Below, piece after piece: positions 32,945 through 33,360 of a stretch of 33,360 nucleotides of DNA. The DNA comes from an uncultured Actinomycetes bacterium (GTDB taxonomy: Bacteria; Actinomycetota; Acidimicrobiia; Acidimicrobiales; RAAP-2), in NCBI GenBank assembly GCA_903873775.1, contig CAIQPR010000067.1, forward strand, positions 1 through 33,360. Reading direction: 5' to 3'. The translations under genes were made by a program, and so were the position numbers. How positions within the stretch are numbered: the first letter of the stretch is position 1; each line of letters starts with the position of its first letter. Below the pieces are notes generated by a model. The model was not told where the DNA came from and made no database searches. It was given only the letters and a program-made list of their open reading frames with translations.

Positions 32945-32950
32945 TAGCCT
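32945..32950 (+). promoter_or_regulatory. Putative -10 element (TAGCCT) of leaderless YjbR-like gene
   Basis: TAGCCT ends exactly 6 nt before GTG 32957. It has the same hexamer and spacing as at 18377-18382. Confidence 0.55.
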
Positions 32951-32956
32951 TCAGTC

Positions 32957-33283
32957 GTGATCACGTGGGATGACGTGGCAACGTGGGCTACCACTTTGCC
33001 CGAGACGACTGTCGAGTCTTGGTATCGCACGCCCGGGCTCAAAGTGGCCGGCAAGGGTTTCGCTCGTTTTCGTAGCGACGAAGAGGGCGGTGTCGTTGTC
33101 TTTTGCTCGCTCGAGGACAAGGAGCGGTATCTCTCTTCTGGCAATGACGCGTTCTATACGACCCCGCACTACGACGGGTACGGTGCGGTGATTGTGGACC
33201 TCGACCTCGTCAACTGGGACGACCTCGTGGAACTGCTCTTGGCGTCACGGGATTTGAAGGCGCCGAAGCGCCTCCAACGCTGA
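32957..33283 (+). CDS. MmcQ/YjbR-like protein
   Basis: A 108-residue protein resembling the MmcQ/YjbR family (CyaY-like fold, proposed DNA-binding or stress-related, no firm function). The family pattern is visible: ATTLPETTVESWYRTPGLKVAGKGFARFRSD, a beta strand VVVFCSLEDKERYL, then a loop FYTTPHYDGYGAVIVDLD and a closing helix DDLVELLLASRDL. The GTG start has a -10-like box at exact leaderless spacing. Divergent from the phosphodiesterase gene. Confidence 0.8.
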   Translation: MITWDDVATWATTLPETTVESWYRTPGLKVAGKGFARFRSDEEGGVVVFCSLEDKERYLSSGNDAFYTTPHYDGYGAVIVDLDLVNWDDLVELLLASRDLKAPKRLQR

Positions 33284-33360
33284 CGAGGCTAGGAGCGCAG
33301 TCGTGGCTAACTCGCACGCATGTTGATATCTCGCCTTCAGATAGCCGCATGTGCGGCCGC
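33284..33360. other. Intergenic tail at the window edge, no gene seen
   Basis: No start codon with a usable frame can be judged in these 77 bp. The last 17 bases contain gccgcatgtgcggc, a 14-bp near-palindrome that could begin a hairpin, but the sequence ends there. Confidence 0.5.

Noticed and set aside
33346..33360. GCGGCCGC and a short palindrome at the right edge, possibly a cloning junction
   Set aside because: GCGGCCGC also occurs inside genes (for example near 9235 and 19900) as expected in G+C-rich DNA, and nothing else suggests vector sequence.

Overview
The window is a gene-dense segment of a high-G+C bacterial chromosome, almost certainly an actinobacterium (Actinomycetota). Class Acidimicrobiia is my best guess, but that is inference. 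The order pnp, dapB, dapA, rnj, ftsK, miaB, miaA, dapF, hflX follows the order I know from Mycobacterium and relatives. GTG starts are very common, genes are packed with 4-bp GTGA/ATGA overlaps, and no gap exceeds about 130 bp. I see no tRNA, rRNA, CRISPR array, insertion sequence or phage gene.

Layout. (1) 1-2561: the 3' part of pnp, a strong intrinsic terminator, then a threonine-aldolase-like PLP enzyme with a basic N-terminal tail. (2) 2558-5010, minus strand: two membrane GT-C glycosyltransferases (PIG-V-like, then GT87). (3) 5108-10818: dapB, a tandem-duplicated TetR regulator, a ferritin-like diiron protein, dapA and RNase J. (4) 10947-15896: an accessory block interrupting the rnj-ftsK synteny. 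It holds a large secreted 16-repeat protein, a small conserved protein, a GNAT acetyltransferase and a siderophore-interacting flavoprotein. (5) 15956-28749: ftsK, a D,D-carboxypeptidase, thrB, an EamA/RhtA-like exporter, miaB, miaA, dapF, hflX, dapC, dapD, dapE. (6) 28746-32911, minus strand: transglutaminase, alpha-E and circularly permuted ATP-grasp operon (a predicted amidoligase/peptide-modification system) and a glycerophosphodiester phosphodiesterase. (7) a YjbR-like gene and the window end.

How the genes work together. Six enzymes of the succinylase route to meso-diaminopimelate/lysine are here (DapA, DapB, DapD, DapC, DapE, DapF), spread through the segment, alongside homoserine kinase on the competing threonine branch. 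FtsK and a D,D-carboxypeptidase link this to peptidoglycan and division; PNPase and RNase J to RNA decay; MiaA and MiaB to tRNA A37 modification.

Most notable signals: (a) eleven start codons on both strands are preceded by TANNNT ending exactly 6 nt upstream, a leaderless-promoter signature; (b) all three convergent gene pairs have stop codons interlocked in 4 bp (CTAG, TTAG, CTAG); (c) the secreted protein has 16 Cys-x5-Cys units and 16 Trp strands, permuted as in a closed beta-propeller; (d) a single-chain double TetR; (e) a proteobacterial-type DapD beside an actinobacterial-type DapC; (f) the ATP-grasp/alpha-E/transglutaminase cassette.
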